The position numbers and the translations under genes are program-made. This document shows positions 61,861-64,000 of a stretch of 64,000 nt of DNA, one piece after another (the stretch's first letter is position 1; the number at the start of each line of letters is the position of its first letter). The stretch lies in contig JAPYXD010000739.1 of the NCBI GenBank assembly GCA_030998225.1, forward strand, positions 682,001 through 746,000, read 5' to 3'. This DNA is from Diplolepis rosae (taxonomy: Eukaryota > Arthropoda > Insecta > Hymenoptera > Diplolepididae). The notes below the pieces were generated by a model. The model saw only the letters and a program-made list of their open reading frames with translations. It did no database searches and was not told the origin of the DNA.

Positions 61861-64000
61861 ACAGTGCATTTTCAATGGCCCCGTTGTCTAGGATCATGCA
61901 CCAGGACGCTAAAATAATAATCTAATGGAGCTTTTTGAAATTCGTACACTTAGTCTTTCAACAGAAATTCTATTGCATTTTCAATGACCCCTTTGTCTAG
62001 GATCATGCACCAGGTCGCTAAATTAATAATCTACTGGACCTTTTTTTATATACACATTTAAACGTTATAAAAGCAATTTACAGTGCATTTTCAATGGCCC
62101 CGTTGTCTAGGATCATGCACCAGGTCGCTAAAATTATAATCTAGTGGAACTTTTTTGAAATTCAAACACTTAGTCTTTCAGCAGAAATTCTATTGCATTT
62201 TCAATGACCCCTTTGTCTAGGATCATGCACCAGGACGCTAAATTAATAATCTACTGGAACTTTTTTTTATATATACATTTAAACGTTATAAAAGCAATTT
62301 ACAGTGCATTTTCAATGACCCCCTTGTCTAGGATAATGCACCAGGTCGCTAAAATAATAATCTACTGGAACTTTTATTATATTCACATTTAAACGTTATA
62401 AAAACAATTTACAATGCATTTTCAATGACACCGTTGTCTATGATCAACCACCAGGTTGCGAAAAAAATACGCCACACGATCTTTTTTATATTCACATTTA
62501 AACGTTATAAAAAAAATTTACAATGAATTTTCAATGACCCCTTTTTTAGGATCAAGCACCAGGTTGCTAAAACAATACTCCACAGGAAATTTTTTTATAT
62601 CCACAATTAAACGTTATAAGAACAATTTACAATGCATTTTCAATGACCCCGTTGTCTATGATCATGCACCAGGTTGCTAAAATAATAATCTAATGGAACT
62701 TTTTTGAAATTCGAACTCTTAGTCTTTCAAGAGAAATTCTGTTGCGTTTTCAATGACCCCCTTGTCTAGGATCATGCACCAGGTCGCTAAAATAATAACC
62801 TACTGGAACTTTTTTTATATACACAATTAAACGTTATAAAAACAATTTACAGTGCATTTTCAATGGCCCCGTTGTCTAGCATCATGCACCAGGTCGCTAA
62901 AATTATAATCTAGTGGAACTTTTTTGAATTTCGAACACTCAGTCTTTCAACAGAAATTCTGTTGCATTTTCAATGACCCCCTTGTCTATGATAATGCACC
63001 AGGACGCTAAAATAATAATCTACTGGAACTTTTTTATATTCACATTTAAACGCTATAAAAACAATTTACAATGCATTTTCAATGCCCCCGTTGTCTAGGA
63101 TCAAGCACCAGGTTGCTAAAACAATACACCACAGGAAATTTTTTTATATTCACATTTAAACTTTATAAAAACAATTTACAGTGTATTTTCAATGGCCCCG
63201 TTGTCTAGGAACAAGCACCAGGTTGCTAAAATAATAATCTTCTGGAACTTTTTTTATATTCACCTTTTAACCTTATAAAAACAATTTACAATGCATTTTC
63301 AATGACCCTGTTGTACAGGATCATGCACCAGGTCGCTAAAGCAATAATCAATTGGAACTTTTTTTATATTCGAACACTTAGTCTTTCAACAGAAATTCTA
63401 TTGCATTTTCAATGACCCCGTTGTCTAGGATCAAGCACCAGGTTGCTAAAATAATAATCTACTGGAACTTTTTTTATATTCACATTTAAACGTTATAAAA
63501 ACAATTTACAATGCATTTTCAATGACCCCGTTGTCTAGGATCATGCACCAGTTGGCTAAAATAATAATCTAATGGAACTTTTTTGAAATTCGAACACTAA
63601 GTCTTTCAACAGAAATTCTATTGCATTTTCAATGACCCCGTTGTCTAGGATCATTCACCAGGTTGCTAAAATAATAATCTACAGGAACTTTTTATATTCA
63701 CATTTAAACGTTATAAAAACAATTTACAATGCATTTTCAATGACCCCGTTGTCTAGGATCATGCACCAGGTCGCTAAAATAATAATCTAATGGAACTTTT
63801 TTGAAATTCGAACACTTAGTCTTTCAACAGAAATTCTGTTGCATTTTCAATGACCCCCTTGTCTAGGATCATGCACCAGGTCGCTAAAATAATAATCTAC
63901 TGGAAGTTTTTTTATTCACATTTAAACGCTATAAAAACAATTTACAATGTATTTTCAATGACCCCGTCGACCAGGATCATGCACCAGGTCGCTAAAATGA
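61860..64000. repeat. 3' mosaic segment running off the window
   Basis: About 19 monomers with B units near 61,935, 62,155, 62,710, 62,925, 63,365, 63,580 and 63,800. Includes an A/B chimeric monomer at 63,361. The CCTTTTAACCTTATAAAAAC and TTGTACAGGATCATG monomers near 63,260-63,330 relate it to 48-55 kb. The array continues past base 64,000. Confidence 0.65.
63350..63405. repeat. A/B chimeric junction
   Basis: TTTTTTTATATTCGAACAC joins the class A start (TATATTC) to the class B body (CGAACACTTAG). A crossover within the shared ATTC would produce it. Ordinary B units begin GAAATTCG, GAATTTCG or TAAATTCG. Confidence 0.65.

Larger units (their letters stand above)
1..64000. repeat. 110-bp tandem satellite DNA array (whole window)
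   Basis: The sequence is a continuous head-to-tail array of ~110-bp monomers, about 580 of them. Landmark words such as CTAGGATCATGCACC and TTTTCAATGACCCC recur every 110 bp from the first to the last line (for example TTGTCTAGGA at 1081, 1191 and 1301). All monomers I read have the same orientation. Each contains one T run of mostly 5-8 bases, whose length variation explains most 1-3 bp deviations from exact periodicity. The A+T-rich consensus, lack of genes and nested higher-order duplications are typical of centromeric or pericentromeric satellites in eukaryotes; that location is inferred, not shown. Both window ends lie inside the array. The family is not one I recognise. Confidence 0.98.

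Noticed and set aside
62204..62680. Two neighbouring open frames (62 and 74 codons) as small genes
   Set aside because: Same satellite translation as elsewhere, with no start context, codon pattern or conserved product distinct from the other repeat-derived frames.
1..64000. CRISPR array
   Set aside because: Periodicity is 110 bp with no unique spacers. The variable 40-bp block has only two main versions reused hundreds of times.
1..64000. Canonical CENP-B box (TTCGNNNNANNCGGG)
   Set aside because: Class B has TTCGAACAC but the following bases do not fit. The reverse of CCCCGTTGTCTAGGAT keeps CGGG but lacks TTCG and the central A. The rare CACCGGG form also lacks TTCG. A different box or binding protein remains possible.
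1..64000. Telomeric or subtelomeric repeat tracts
   Set aside because: No run of TTAGGG, TTTAGGG or TTAGG type repeats was seen on either strand.
1..64000. Promoters from TATA-like words (TATAAAAAC) in each A monomer
   Set aside because: The word is part of an A+T-rich repeat present hundreds of times with no linked gene. Satellite transcription is possible but not supported by sequence alone.
1..64000. T runs as terminators
   Set aside because: The T6-T8 run in each monomer has no GC-rich hairpin before it, and there is no transcription unit for it to end.
1..64000. Nucleosome phasing code from 110-bp spacing (3 monomers = 330 bp, about two nucleosome repeats)
   Set aside because: A numerical coincidence without support. 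No phasing signal can be established without chromatin data.
1..64000. A new defence or mobile system hidden in the array
   Set aside because: No coding sequence, terminal inverted repeats, target-site duplications or structured RNA gene could be found. The window is satellite throughout.

Overview
The whole 64 kb window is one uninterrupted tandem satellite array. The repeat unit is 110 bp and A+T-rich; the hand-derived consensus of the commoner class has 34 G/C in 110 positions (about 31%). About 580 monomers lie head to tail in one orientation from the first base to the last, so the array continues beyond both ends. I find no protein-coding gene, rRNA, tRNA, CRISPR array, transposon, telomeric repeat or unique-sequence island. 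The longest open frames (61-79 codons) are translations of the satellite itself. A gene-free array of this size with higher-order structure indicates a eukaryotic genome, most plausibly centromeric, pericentromeric or other constitutive heterochromatin. I cannot name the species; the satellite family is not one I recognise.

The monomers fall into two classes. About 70 bp are shared (from roughly GCATTTTCAATGACCCC through CTAGGATCATGCACCAGG to a T6-T8 run). The remaining 40 bp exist in two alternative, equal-length versions: class A (TATATTCACATTTAAACG...) and class B (GAAATTCGAACACTTAG...). By eye I count about 185 B monomers (about 32%). B monomers are almost never adjacent: only three B-B neighbours were seen, two of which are copies of one event. 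B carries a 17-bp dyad (CAACAGAA-N-TTCTGTTG). A sub-class of A carries a perfect 12-bp palindrome (GGATCATGATCC).

Region by region: 1-3.6 kb is a heterogeneous mosaic related to 47-56 kb. 3.6-9.4 kb holds two segments 4.18 kb apart (38 monomers) around an 880-bp (8-mer) tandem duplication. 9.4-12.6 kb is mosaic with another 880-bp duplication. 12.6-22.96 kb is two tandem copies of a ~5,166-bp (47-mer) higher-order repeat (HOR). 22.96-27.1 kb is mosaic with 3-mer and 11-mer duplications. 27.1-33.9 kb is three copies of a ~2,310-bp (21-mer) HOR. 34.15-44.8 kb is two copies of a ~5,389-bp (49-mer) HOR. 45.5-56.7 kb is two copies of a ~5,723-bp (52-mer) HOR with nested 770-bp (7-mer) repeats. 56.7-64 kb is a mosaic with 7-, 6- and 4-mer duplications.

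Nothing here works as genes together. The biology lies in array evolution (unequal exchange and segmental amplification at several unit sizes) and possibly in the spacing of B-type dyads, which could act as protein-binding or structural sites. HOR edges were placed by eye and are good to about one monomer.
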